DNA from: Taklimakanibacter sp050251035
GTDB taxonomy: Bacteria > Pseudomonadota > Alphaproteobacteria > Rhizobiales > Aestuariivirgaceae
NCBI GenBank assembly: GCA_050251035.1
Contig: JBFWNN010000012.1
Coordinates: 38,686-102,685 of the forward strand
Length of the DNA: 64,000 nt
Direction: 5' to 3'
Below the pieces are notes generated by a model that was not told the DNA's origin, made no database searches, and was given only the letters and a program-made list of their open reading frames with translations. The position numbers were made by a program, and so were the translations under genes. Position 1 is the stretch's first letter, and every line of letters begins with the position of its first letter. Of this stretch, positions 47,298 through 55,230 are shown piece after piece.

Positions 47298-48479
47298 GGC
47301 CGCGCTATCGTCTTCCGTCATGACGAGGGCGAGAAAGCAGGCGGCGGCGAGCGCGAAGCCGAGCACGATCACCACCGCGGTCCAGCCGAGACGGTCGAAC
47401 ACCTGCCCGACGACGATGCTGCCGACAAGCCCACCGGAATAATAGGCGGCGAGATAAATGCCGCCGGCCGCACCGCGCGCCGGGCCGGCGTTGCGGCTGA
47501 CATAGCCGGTGGCGGCCGCCTGCGCGAAGAAGGTGCCGGCGGCCAGAAGGGTCATGGCGCCCAGAACGAAGGTCAGGTCCGGAACGAGCGAGGCGGTGAG
47601 GCCGATGAGCGCAACGAGCAGCGACAGGATGATGACCATGCCGGCGCCCAACCGATTGCCGGCCAGGCCGGCAAAAGGTGTGAGGATGATCGAAGGGAGG
47701 AAGATGAAATAGACGAAGCCAAGCTGCATGGCCGAGAGGCCGAGAGGCGGCCGGGCGAGCACGAAGTTCACATAGGTGAAGGCGCCTATGAACACGAACA
47801 GAATGAGGAAGCCGATGACGAAGCTGGCCGTGAGGGCCGGACGGCGGAACAGGGCGAGCAGATCTCCATGCCCTGTGGTCTTGCGGCGGGCCGTCTCGTT
47901 CCTCAGCAGGGCATAGGCGAGGGCAGCGCCGCAGAGATTGAGCCCGGCGAAGATCATGAAATTGGCGGGAAGACCCAGATGATCGGCAATGGCGGCGGAG
48001 ATCAGCCGGCCGAAGAGGTTGCTGGCGACATTGCCGGTCACATAGGCGGCAAGTGCTGCGGATATGGCCTGCGCGCCGCCGGTCTCGGCAATATAGGCGA
48101 CCGTCAGGCCGAAGGCGGCCGACATGAAGATGCCCTGGATCACCCGTAAGACGGCGAACCAGCCGAGATCAGGCATGAGGGCCAGAAACAGCGTGGGAAC
48201 GGACAGCAAGGCGAGGCTCAAGGTCACGCCCATGCGTCTCCCAATGCGATGGTTGAACAGGGCGACACCCAACCCCGAAACCGCCATGCCCAAGGTGCAG
48301 AGATTGACGGCCGAGCCCATGACGCCCGGCGACACGCCATAAGCCGCGGCAAGCGATGGCAGAATGGCCTGGGTTGCGAAGAGATCGACCAAAGTGAGGA
48401 AGCTGATGATGGCGATCGCCACCAACCTGGCAATGGGCAGCGCGCCCACGCGCGGCGCAACCTCGAGAGCGCTCGTCAT
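47283..48479 (-). CDS. MFS transporter
   Basis: Major facilitator of 398 residues with about 12 hydrophobic segments in two halves. The loop between helices 2 and 3 reads FNHRIGRRMGVTLS, a form of the MFS signature, and the first helix is ARLVAIAIISFLTLVDLFAT. It resembles drug or small-solute exporters of the DHA1/YnfM type; the substrate is unknown. It lies downstream of the cupin gene on the same strand, 95 bp apart with a strong hairpin between them. Its 3' end slightly overlaps the motif in front of the DUF302 gene. Confidence 0.9.
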   Translation of the reverse strand: MTSALEVAPRVGALPIARLVAIAIISFLTLVDLFATQAILPSLAAAYGVSPGVMGSAVNLCTLGMAVSGLGVALFNHRIGRRMGVTLSLALLSVPTLFLALMPDLGWFAVLRVIQGIFMSAAFGLTVAYIAETGGAQAISAALAAYVTGNVASNLFGRLISAAIADHLGLPANFMIFAGLNLCGAALAYALLRNETARRKTTGHGDLLALFRRPALTASFVIGFLILFVFIGAFTYVNFVLARPPLGLSAMQLGFVYFIFLPSIILTPFAGLAGNRLGAGMVIILSLLVALIGLTASLVPDLTFVLGAMTLLAAGTFFAQAAATGYVSRNAGPARGAAGGIYLAAYYSGGLVGSIVVGQVFDRLGWTAVVIVLGFALAAACFLALVMTEDDSAAASQR

Positions 48480-48499
48480 GAGGGATCCGTCAATGGCTT

Positions 48500-48527
48500 G
48501 CGTGACACCCGGTGAAGGGTGTCACGC
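48500..48527. promoter_or_regulatory. Perfect 11 bp inverted repeat before the MFS gene
   Basis: GCGTGACACCC, six-base loop, GGGTGTCACGC. It lies 20 bp before the MFS start codon and about 47 bp behind the cupin stop. No U-tract follows on either strand, so an operator or an mRNA hairpin controlling the MFS gene is more likely than a classical terminator. Confidence 0.5.
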
Positions 48528-48573
48528 CTGCAAATCCCGGCCATGCGCGGCTTGGCGACGCGGCCGGGCGGGT

Positions 48574-49050
48574 TCACATCATATGGTCGTCCATGCTCGC
48601 GTCATGGACGATATCGGCGGAAAGCAGGACAACCGGCTTCTTACCGGTGTTCTTCCACCAATGGGCGAGTCCGTCGCCGAACTCCGCGACGGTGTCGCCG
48701 GCCTTGTGAACTATGGGCACTTCGCAATTGCTGCGGTATTCGGTGATCGTGCCCGAAACGACATGGATATTGGCCGGGCGCGACTTGTGGTCATGCCAGG
48801 GTACGACGCCGCCCGGCTGGATCACCAGCTTGCGCAGACGCAGCGCTTCGCCCTTGAAGGCCTCGCCCTTGGGCGCCAGGTCGATCGACGCCAGAACCTC
48901 GTCGGTCACCTTCTTCGGCATCATCTCGCCGGTGGTCACGGCATTGTCCTTCATCTTGCCGGGCGGACATTCTCCGGCCTGGACGAATTCGGCGGCCGCG
49001 GCAAAGGCCAGTGCAGCAATACCGAGGCGTACGGCAACAGTGAGTCTCAT
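48574..49050 (-). CDS. Exported cupin-domain protein
   Basis: Protein of 158 residues with a signal peptide (GIAALAFAAAAEFVQA, cleavage near 25). It has one cupin barrel: metal motif 1 is PGGVVPWHDHKSRPANIHVV (His cluster) and motif 2 is FGDGLAHWWKN. A His-rich start (DHMM) also closes the protein. Such small exported cupins bind a metal in the periplasm; no reaction can be named. GGAGAG lies about 7 bp before the ATG. A copy of the shared regulatory motif is 77 bp upstream. Confidence 0.87.
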   Translation of the reverse strand: MRLTVAVRLGIAALAFAAAAEFVQAGECPPGKMKDNAVTTGEMMPKKVTDEVLASIDLAPKGEAFKGEALRLRKLVIQPGGVVPWHDHKSRPANIHVVSGTITEYRSNCEVPIVHKAGDTVAEFGDGLAHWWKNTGKKPVVLLSADIVHDASMDDHMM

Positions 49051-49127
49051 CAGGTCTCTCCATATTTGCTGCGATGGAAAAGAGCGCAGCTTCCAGCGGC
49101 GAGACTGCCAAGACCGGTGCCAAGACT

Positions 49128-49156
49128 GAAATGCCGAATGAGTCTCGATTCGATAG
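49128..49156 (-). promoter_or_regulatory. Shared regulatory motif, copy 3 (before cupin gene)
   Basis: On the minus strand CTATCGAATC, 10 bp, CGGCATTTC. It points to the cupin gene and ends 77 bp before its start. Confidence 0.65.
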
Positions 49157-49177
49157 CCTGACCTTATGAGCCTGCGG

Positions 49178-50080
49178 TCACGCCGCGACGGGCGCGAACT
49201 GGCTTTCGGGCCAGGGATGCGCGCGGGCGAGTTTGACGAAGGCGGTCACCGCCGGCGAGTGCCGTCGGCCCGCCATCCATACAAGGCTGACATCGCGCGA
49301 CACTTCAGGGTCGACCAGCGGGCGAATCTGGATGCCAGGTATGACGGCGCTGAACTCGGGGATGATGCAGATGCCAAGGCCACCCGCCACCATGTTCTGA
49401 ATCCAGTCCTCGCGCTCACTGGCGAAAGCAAGGGGCGCGTCGGCATGGCATTCATCGGCGATGCGGGACAGATGATCGCGATATTCGCAATTGATCCGGC
49501 GCAAATAGCTTTCGCCATGGATCTCGCGCATGGGGATGCCGTTCATGGCGGCGAAGCGATGCTGCTCGGGAAAGGCGATCACAAAGCGTTCACCATAAAG
49601 GTTAAGCGCTTCGATGCGGTCGGAAAAACCTTCCGGGTTGGCCAGGATGGCGAGGTCGATCTCGCCTTTCTCGATCTTGCCGCCGAGTTCCCGGGCTACG
49701 CCTTCGACGAGCTTGATCGATACGCCAGGAAACTTCCGTCCGAACTCGGCGATCAGGCCCGTCAGGCGGCGCGGGCCGATGGTGCACATGATGCCGAGCG
49801 TAATACTGGCATCCTCGAGGGTCAGGAACCGCTTAGCGTCACGCTTGACCTCGGTGAGGCCATCAAGGACCTGCTGCAGGCGCGGCTTCATCAGGAGGCC
49901 GAGATCGGTGACATGGGTGAGGCTGCGCTCGCGGCGAAACAGCAGGCCGCCGACTTCTTCCTCGAGCTGCTGAATGGCGCGGCTCAACGCCGGCTGCGTG
50001 ACGTTGCATCTCTCCGCCGCCCGCGTGAAGTTCAAGGTCTCGCAGACGGCCAGGAAATAGCGGATATGATGGATATCCAA
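49178..50080 (-). CDS. LysR-family regulator (TTG start)
   Basis: Regulator of 300 residues; the HTH is MDIHHIRYFLAVCETLNFTR with CNVTQPALSRAIQQLEEEVG. It starts with TTG at 50080 and GAGGG lies about 7 bp upstream; no ATG gives a better start. The effector domain contains RINCEYRDHLSRI and EREDWIQNMVAGGLGICIIP. It is a close paralogue of the LysR protein encoded at 50728-51624, with a GNAT gene between them. It probably controls the cupin/MFS genes downstream or itself through the palindrome at 50109-50127. Confidence 0.92.
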   Translation of the reverse strand: MDIHHIRYFLAVCETLNFTRAAERCNVTQPALSRAIQQLEEEVGGLLFRRERSLTHVTDLGLLMKPRLQQVLDGLTEVKRDAKRFLTLEDASITLGIMCTIGPRRLTGLIAEFGRKFPGVSIKLVEGVARELGGKIEKGEIDLAILANPEGFSDRIEALNLYGERFVIAFPEQHRFAAMNGIPMREIHGESYLRRINCEYRDHLSRIADECHADAPLAFASEREDWIQNMVAGGLGICIIPEFSAVIPGIQIRPLVDPEVSRDVSLVWMAGRRHSPAVTAFVKLARAHPWPESQFAPVAA

Positions 50081-50108
50081 AGTCGCCCTCAGAGATGCTC
50101 GCCCCGGG

Positions 50109-50127
50109 GAACATGGTAGCCATGTTC
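50109..50127. promoter_or_regulatory. Perfect palindrome before the LysR gene
   Basis: GAACATGG-TAG-CCATGTTC has two perfect 8 bp arms around 3 bp. It ends 28 bp before the TTG start at 50080, a good place for autoregulation. A second short palindrome, GTTGAAATTCAAC, lies at 50143-50155, over the 3' end of the GNAT gene. Confidence 0.5.
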
Positions 50128-50150
50128 AATTCCCGTGAACAGGTTGAAAT

Positions 50151-50720
50151 TCAACGAGATTCTATTGCCGGAATTTTGGGCGCAAGGGGCTTGGAAAGAT
50201 TTTTCCCGAAATGGAAGCGACGGATCCCGTTGCCCACGGTCTTCAGGCTGGCCGTGGCCGCGATGTCCTCACGGAGCAGCTCGTAGCCGGCCGAAAGATA
50301 GAGCGCCAGGGCCGCGCGCTGCAGGCTCGATGTGCTGAGGACCACGCGCTCGAAGTCGCTCTCTTGCGCGTGCTTCTCGGCATGAGCGAGCATGGCGCGC
50401 GCGATGCCCTGCCGCCGGAATGGGAAATCGACATACATTCGCCGGACCTCGACCGCGCTGTCATCCGCCGGCTCGAGCCCGAAATGGCCGAGCAGCCGCC
50501 GGCCGTCGGTCGCCACCCAGAAGCTCCGGTGGCGGCTGGCGTCATAATAGTCATCGATCCTGCCCACTTCCTCGGCGAGCGACCGCGTCACATAGGCATC
50601 GAAAGCCCTTCGCATCCCGGGAGGCGCCAGACCGCGATTGACGCGGACGAAAATGTCGATCACGGACTCCCTATCCTCCGATCGGTAGGGGCGAATGCTG
50701 AAGACTGGATTGCCCGGCAT
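50151..50720 (-). CDS. GNAT-family N-acetyltransferase
   Basis: Acetyl-CoA-dependent acetyltransferase of 189 residues. The acetyl-CoA loop is RMYVDFPFRRQGIARAMLAH (Q/R-x-x-G-x-A), followed by VVLSTSSLQRAALALYLSAG. The substrate is unknown. The gene starts 7 bp behind the stop of the upstream LysR gene, so both are on one message, and the second LysR gene follows. The unit may acetylate a small toxic compound or an amino acid sensed by the LysR pair, which is speculation. Confidence 0.9.
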   Translation of the reverse strand: MPGNPVFSIRPYRSEDRESVIDIFVRVNRGLAPPGMRRAFDAYVTRSLAEEVGRIDDYYDASRHRSFWVATDGRRLLGHFGLEPADDSAVEVRRMYVDFPFRRQGIARAMLAHAEKHAQESDFERVVLSTSSLQRAALALYLSAGYELLREDIAATASLKTVGNGIRRFHFGKNLSKPLAPKIPAIESR

Positions 50721-50727
50721 GGCTGTT

Positions 50728-51624
50728 TCAACTCGCGTCGAAGCGGCTGGCCGGCCACGGATAGTCGCGGACAGCCTTGATGAAGCTGATGAGGGCCGGT
50801 GACATGCGACGGCCCGACATGGTCGCCAGATTGATATCGCGCCAGACTTCCGGCTCGATCACCGGGCGCAGCTCGAGGCCTGGCAACACAGCGCTGAATT
50901 CCGGGATAAAGCAGATGCCGAGCCCGCCCGCGACCATGTTCTGGATCCAGTCCTCGCGCTCGCTCTGATAGCAGATATGCACGGCGCCGCCGGTCTGCCG
51001 GATCAGATCTTCGATGTTGTTCCGATATTCGCAATTGAGCCGGAGCAGGTAGTTTTCGCCATGCACCTCCTTCATGTGGATCGCGTTCTGATGTGTGAAG
51101 CGATGGCCGGCGGGGCAGGCGAGGAGAAAGCGCTCGCGGTACAGGAGCCTAAGATCGAGGCGCTCAGGATAGTCCTCGGCCGAAGCCATGACCGCAATGT
51201 CGATTTCACCGCGCTCGAGCTTGGCTGCGAGACCAATCGGCATGCCCTCGACGAGCTCGAGCGAGACGCCGGGATAGCGCATGCGGAAATCCGCCAGAAG
51301 ACCGGTGAACCGGGTGGGACCGACCGTGCACATGATGCCGAGCCTGATCTGGGCGTTTTCGAGCGTCAGGAACTGGCGGATCTCCCGCCTGACATCGCCC
51401 ACCGTGTCCAGGATCTGCTGCAGGCGCGGGCGCATCAGCATGCCGAGATCGGTCAGATGCGTGAAATTGCGCTCACGCCGGAAAAGCTGACCGCCGATCT
51501 CCTCCTCGAGCTGCTGCACCGCCCGGCTGAGCGCCGGTTGCGTGACGTTGCATGCCTCGGCCGCGCGGGTGAAGTTCAAGGTCTCACAGACGGCGAGAAA
51601 ATAGCGGATGTGATGCAGATCCAT
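50728..51624 (-). CDS. LysR-family regulator, paralogue of the 49.2 kb gene
   Basis: Regulator of 298 residues from the ATG at 51624; the frame is open further upstream without protein-like content. The HTH is MDLHHIRYFLAVCETLNFTR with CNVTQPALSRAVQQLEEEIG. The effector domain has RLNCEYRNNIEDLI and EREDWIQNMVAGGLGICFIP, nearly the same as in the neighbouring LysR protein. It is divergent from the hydroxybutyrate dehydrogenase gene (136 bp between starts), the usual position for a LysR gene controlling its neighbour. A GGAAAT/ATTTCC dyad lies between them. Confidence 0.93.
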   Translation of the reverse strand: MDLHHIRYFLAVCETLNFTRAAEACNVTQPALSRAVQQLEEEIGGQLFRRERNFTHLTDLGMLMRPRLQQILDTVGDVRREIRQFLTLENAQIRLGIMCTVGPTRFTGLLADFRMRYPGVSLELVEGMPIGLAAKLERGEIDIAVMASAEDYPERLDLRLLYRERFLLACPAGHRFTHQNAIHMKEVHGENYLLRLNCEYRNNIEDLIRQTGGAVHICYQSEREDWIQNMVAGGLGICFIPEFSAVLPGLELRPVIEPEVWRDINLATMSGRRMSPALISFIKAVRDYPWPASRFDAS

Positions 51625-51671
51625 GGCCGGAACCCTAGCTGCGGGCGGGGCAGGCGGCCAATGCGCCGTGG

Positions 51672-51701
51672 ACATGGAAATAATAGCTGCACGGCATTTC
51701 C
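51672..51701 (+). promoter_or_regulatory. Shared regulatory motif, copy 4, with LysR-like dyad
   Basis: ACATGGAAAT, 10 bp, CGGCATTTC, pointing to the dehydrogenase gene and ending 60 bp before its start at 51761. The right half is identical to the other copies; the left half keeps AT, G and AA. Here the site also forms a dyad GGAAAT-N14-ATTTCC, as expected for a LysR-type box. Confidence 0.5.
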
Positions 51702-51760
51702 GACGACGGCCCGGCTTGTCCAATCTGGGCGCCATAACCTGCCGGAAGTCGGAGAAACAG

Positions 51761-52588
51761 ATGCTGGTTTTGAACAAAAAGATGGACATGCAATCGTCAC
51801 GCCGGCCACTCGAAGGGCGCGCCGCGATCGTCACCGGCTCGACCAGCGGGATCGGTCTCGGCATCGCCAAGGCCCTGGCGGAAGCCGGCAGCGCCGTCAT
51901 GCTCAACGGCTTCGGCGATCGCGCCGACATCGAGATGCAGCGACAGTCGCTGGCGGAGGCGCATGACGTGGATGTCGCCTATAGCGATGCCGACATGGCG
52001 CATGCGGATGCCATCGCCTGCATGGCCGAGCAGGCGATGCGCCGCTTCGGGCAGGTCGATATCGTGGTCAACAATGCCGGTATCCAGCATGTGGCGCCGG
52101 TCGAGTCGTTCCCGCAGGAAAAGTGGGAGCAGATCCTTGCCATCAACCTATCATCGGCCTTCCACCTGGTGCGCGCCGTCTTCGCTGGCATGAAGGCCCG
52201 CAAGTTCGGGCGCATTGTGAACGTATCCTCGGCGCACGGCCTCATCGCCTCACCCTTCAAATCCGCCTATGTCGCCGCCAAGCACGGCATTGTCGGCTTC
52301 ACCAAGGTGACCGCCCTCGAAGGCGCCGAGGCCGGGGTAACGAGCAACGCCATTTGCCCCGGCTATGTGTGGACACCGCTGGTCGAGCGGCAGATCGACG
52401 ATCAGGCGAAATCGCACAAGATCCCCCGCGATGCCGTCATCCGCGACGTGCTCCTGAAGAACCAGCCGAACAAGCGCTTCGCCGCGGTCGAGGAAATCGG
52501 TGCGCTCACGGTGTTCCTGTGCGGCGAAGGCGGGAGCTCGATCACGGGTGCCGCCATTCCTGTCGACGGCGGCTGGACCGCGCATTGA
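51761..52588 (+). CDS. 3-Hydroxybutyrate dehydrogenase (short-chain dehydrogenase)
   Basis: SDR enzyme of 275 residues from the ATG at 51761, preceded by GGAG at 6-7 bp. The NAD motif is AAIVTGSTSGIGLGIAKALA, the Asn site is IVVNNAGIQHVAPVE, the catalytic Ser is in VNVSSAHGLIASP and the YxxxK is AYVAAKHGIVGFTK. The late segment ICPGYVWTPLVERQIDDQAK and the NKRFAAVEEIG tail fit 3-hydroxybutyrate dehydrogenase. It oxidises 3-hydroxybutyrate to acetoacetate in polyhydroxybutyrate or ketone-body use. The patatin gene follows after 11 bp. Confidence 0.9.
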   Translation: MLVLNKKMDMQSSRRPLEGRAAIVTGSTSGIGLGIAKALAEAGSAVMLNGFGDRADIEMQRQSLAEAHDVDVAYSDADMAHADAIACMAEQAMRRFGQVDIVVNNAGIQHVAPVESFPQEKWEQILAINLSSAFHLVRAVFAGMKARKFGRIVNVSSAHGLIASPFKSAYVAAKHGIVGFTKVTALEGAEAGVTSNAICPGYVWTPLVERQIDDQAKSHKIPRDAVIRDVLLKNQPNKRFAAVEEIGALTVFLCGEGGSSITGAAIPVDGGWTAH

Positions 52589-52599
52589 AGGAGAGACAC

Positions 52600-53676
52600 A
52601 TGGACCAGGCAGCCATTTCCGCGACACAGACTCGGCCCGGGCGAAAGGCGGCCATGGGCGCGGCGACCAAGACGCTCAATCTCGCCTTGCAGGGTGGCGG
52701 CGCGCATGGCGCCTTCACCTGGGGTGTCCTCGACCGGCTTCTCGACGAGCCCAAGCTCGATTTCGAAGGTATCGTCGCGACCAGCGCCGGCGCCATGAAC
52801 GCGGCGGTGATGACCTATGGCCTGATCGAGGGAGGACGCGAGGGGGCGCAGAAGGCGCTGGCCAATTTCTGGCGCCGGGTGAGCCATGCCGCGGCCTTTT
52901 CGCCGATCCAGCCCACGCCGCTCGACCGCCTGACCCGCAACCGGTCGCTGGAGAACTCGCCGCCCTATATCCTGTTTGACCTGGTGACACGCCTGATGTC
53001 GCCCTATCAGTTCAATCCCTTGAACATCAATCCACTGCGCCGGGTGCTCGAGCAGTCGATGGATTTCGAGGCCCTGCGCTCGGCCCACTGCAAGCTGAAG
53101 CTCAATATCTGCGCCACCAATGTGCGCACCGGCAAGGTGAAGGTCTTTGACAATGACGACATCACCTGCGATGCGGTGATGGCCTCGGCCTGCCTGCCGT
53201 TCCTCTTCCGCGCCGTCGAGATCGGCGAGGATGCCTATTGGGACGGCGGCTATATGGGCAATCCGGCGATCTTTCCGCTAATCTATGGCTGCGAGTCGCC
53301 CGACGTCCTTATCGTCCACATCAATCCGATGGCGAGACCCGAACTGCCGCGGACGGCGACCGAGATCATGAACCGGATCAACGAGATCAGCTTCAACTCG
53401 TCGCTGATGCGCGAAATGCGGGCGATCGATTTCGTCACCAAGCTCATCGAAGGCGGGTCGCAATGCGGGCTTGAGCTCAAGCGCATGCTCATTCATTCGA
53501 TATCGGCCGACGACATCATGCTGGAGCTGGGCGTCGCCAGCAAACTCAATGTCGACTGGGAGTTCCTGACCGACCTGCGTGACGCCGGCCGGGAGCGGGC
53601 CTCGATGTGGCTCGCCAGGAACTATGACCATATCGGCAAGCAGTCGACGGTCGATATTCAAAGCACCTATTTGTGA
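52600..53676 (+). CDS. Patatin-like phospholipase/lipid acyl hydrolase
   Basis: Patatin-family hydrolase of 358 residues. The anion hole is LALQGGGAHGAFTWGVLDRL. The nucleophile elbow reads VATSAGAMNAAV, so the first Gly of G-x-S-x-G is Ala here. The catalytic Asp is in YWDGGYMGNPAIFPL. AAGGAG lies 9 bp before the ATG. Such patatins commonly sit next to 3-hydroxybutyrate dehydrogenase genes in alphaproteobacteria, which suggests a role in releasing hydroxybutyrate from polymer or in acting at granule or membrane lipids. That role is inference. Confidence 0.88.
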   Translation: MDQAAISATQTRPGRKAAMGAATKTLNLALQGGGAHGAFTWGVLDRLLDEPKLDFEGIVATSAGAMNAAVMTYGLIEGGREGAQKALANFWRRVSHAAAFSPIQPTPLDRLTRNRSLENSPPYILFDLVTRLMSPYQFNPLNINPLRRVLEQSMDFEALRSAHCKLKLNICATNVRTGKVKVFDNDDITCDAVMASACLPFLFRAVEIGEDAYWDGGYMGNPAIFPLIYGCESPDVLIVHINPMARPELPRTATEIMNRINEISFNSSLMREMRAIDFVTKLIEGGSQCGLELKRMLIHSISADDIMLELGVASKLNVDWEFLTDLRDAGRERASMWLARNYDHIGKQSTVDIQSTYL

Positions 53677-53721
53677 TTTCCCCGCGCAGCCATCCCGCCT
53701 CCCCTCCTGGCTGCACCCTCG

Positions 53722-53752
53722 GCCGCTCTCCCCCAAGGAGAGCGGCTTTTTT
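53722..53752 (+). terminator. Intrinsic terminator after the patatin gene
   Basis: GCCGCTCTCC, loop CCCAA, GGAGAGCGGC and then TTTTTT. It is a 10 bp perfect GC-rich stem with six T residues, 45 bp behind the patatin stop. It separates the dehydrogenase/patatin operon from the bufferin operon. Confidence 0.9.
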
Positions 53753-53767
53753 CATGATCCGGCCGAC

Positions 53768-53782
53768 GCGCTCATAGAGCGC
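53768..53782. promoter_or_regulatory. Short inverted repeat before the bufferin operon
   Basis: GCGCTC-ATA-GAGCGC, 6 bp arms, lies 2 bp before copy 5 of the shared motif. It may be an operator of the following operon. Confidence 0.3.
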
Positions 53783-53784
53783 TG

Positions 53785-53813
53785 CTATCATAACCATGCG
53801 GATACGGCATTTC
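53785..53813 (+). promoter_or_regulatory. Shared regulatory motif, copy 5 (before bufferin precursor gene)
   Basis: CTATCATAAC, 10 bp, CGGCATTTC. It points to the DUF2282 precursor gene and ends 81 bp before its start at 53895. Confidence 0.65.
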
Positions 53814-53894
53814 AGTTTATTCTCCCTTCGGTGGAAACTCCCTGGCGATCGGTCATCGAGACCGTGTGAATCCAACATTCCCAAGGAGAGTTCC

Positions 53895-54173
53895 ATGATC
53901 AACACCAAGCTTCTCGTCGGCTCGGCGCTCGCCGCCATCACCGCGCTGGCGGCAAGCGGCGCCTTCGCAGCGGAGCCCAAGCCTGCCGAGCAGCCCAATT
54001 ACAGCTTCGAGAAATGCTACGGCGTGTCGAAGGCCGGAACGAATGACTGCCAGACCTCGACCCATTCCTGCGCCGGCACGGCGACGGCCGACAACCAGGG
54101 CGATGCCTGGATCTATCTGCCCGCCGGCAGCTGCGCCAAGCTGACGGGCGGCAGCATCGAACCCAAAGCCTAA
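53895..54173 (+). CDS. DUF2282 bufferin-type RiPP precursor (BufA1 family)
   Basis: Exported cysteine peptide of 92 residues. A long signal peptide covers residues 1-25 (SALAAITALAASGAFA), and the core has four cysteines: 41 in EKCYGVSKAGTNDC, 52, 59 in THSCAG and 80 in LPAGSCAKL. This pattern (EKCYG, NDC, HSCAG, WI-LP-G-C, GG) is the DUF2282 signature. DUF2282 peptides are precursors of bufferins, periplasmic metal-buffering RiPPs whose cysteines are modified by an MNIO enzyme. AAGGAGAG lies just before the ATG. The MNIO and DUF2063 genes follow. The modification itself is inferred from family and context. Confidence 0.93.
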   Translation: MINTKLLVGSALAAITALAASGAFAAEPKPAEQPNYSFEKCYGVSKAGTNDCQTSTHSCAGTATADNQGDAWIYLPAGSCAKLTGGSIEPKA

Positions 54174-54267
54174 CAGTTGTCCGGCGCGTGATCCGACGGA
54201 ATGGCCCAAGTCTTTCCTGATCGCGCGCCTGCAGATCCTCAGGCCAGTCCACCGAAAGGCCACTGAC

Positions 54268-55230
54268 ATGCCGACGAAACCCCACGGTTCTCCCCTGCCT
54301 CCCGTCGCCGGCATCGGTTTGCGCGGCCCCCATCTGGCGCAAATCCTGAAGCAGCGGCCGTCGGCGGGCTGGCTTGAGGTCCATGCGGAAAACTACATGC
54401 ATGCGAGTCCCGCCACGGCGGCGCTCGAGCAGATGCGCAAGTCCTATACGCTGTCGATTCATGGCGTCGGCCTGTCGCTGGGCTCGGCGCGAGGCGTCGA
54501 TGCCGACCATCTCGCCCGCCTCAAGGCCCTGTGTGACCGCTTCCAGCCGGCCATGGTCTCGGAGCATCTCGCCTGGTGCGTCGGTGACGGCATCTATCTG
54601 AACGATCTCCTGCCGGTGCCCTATGACGAGGAGGCGCTCACCGTCGTCTGCCGTAATATCGAGCGGACGCAGGAGGCGCTCGGCAGACGCATCCTCATCG
54701 AAAACCTGTCGGCCTATGTCGGCTTTGCCCGCGCCACCATGGCGGAGCCGGAATTCCTCGCCGAGATCACCCGGCGCACCGGCTGCGGCCTGCTGCTCGA
54801 CATCAACAATGTCTTCGTTTCCGCGCATAATCTGGGCTTCGACGCCGAAGCCTACATTGCCAGGCTGCCGGGCGAGAGCATCGCGGAGATCCATCTCGCC
54901 GGCCATGCCGCGAATGACACGCCCGATGGGCCGGTCCTGATCGACAATCACGGCTCGGCCGTGGCGCCCGCGGTGTGGTCGCTCTACCGCGCGGCGATCG
55001 AGAGGTTCGGCGCCCGCCCGACCCTCATCGAATGGGATTCCGACATCCCGCCGCTCGAGACACTGCTCGGCGAAGCGATGTGGGCGGATCTCCTGTCGGC
55101 GAGCGTGACACAGACCTCGCCCTCTGTCCTCCCCTTCCTGCCGCCGAGCCGCACGAAGGCGGCGAAGGTAGGGGTCTGCGATCACCATCCGAGCCGGACC
55201 GGCCTGCTGGCGGGAGGCGCTCATGCGTGA
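54268..55230 (+). CDS. MNIO (DUF692) multinuclear iron oxidase, bufferin maturation (BufB-like)
   Basis: TIM-barrel enzyme of 320 residues. The metal-ligand segments of DUF692 are seen in order: EVHAENYM, LSIHGVGLSL, VSEHLAWCV, IENLSAYVGF, LLDINNVFVSAHN, EIHLAGHAAN, IDNHGS and LIEWDSDIPP. MNIO enzymes use several iron ions to oxidise peptide cysteines, in bufferins to thiooxazole-type groups. It lies 94 bp behind the precursor gene and its 3' end overlaps the DUF2063 gene by 8 bp. Length and motifs are normal. Confidence 0.94.
   Translation: MPTKPHGSPLPPVAGIGLRGPHLAQILKQRPSAGWLEVHAENYMHASPATAALEQMRKSYTLSIHGVGLSLGSARGVDADHLARLKALCDRFQPAMVSEHLAWCVGDGIYLNDLLPVPYDEEALTVVCRNIERTQEALGRRILIENLSAYVGFARATMAEPEFLAEITRRTGCGLLLDINNVFVSAHNLGFDAEAYIARLPGESIAEIHLAGHAANDTPDGPVLIDNHGSAVAPAVWSLYRAAIERFGARPTLIEWDSDIPPLETLLGEAMWADLLSASVTQTSPSVLPFLPPSRTKAAKVGVCDHHPSRTGLLAGGAHA

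Noticed and set aside
53785..53830. ECF sigma promoter of the SigF kind (ATAACC followed by CGAA) before the bufferin precursor gene
   Set aside because: ATAACC is present but no CGAA lies about 16 bp downstream. The shared motif explains the site better.
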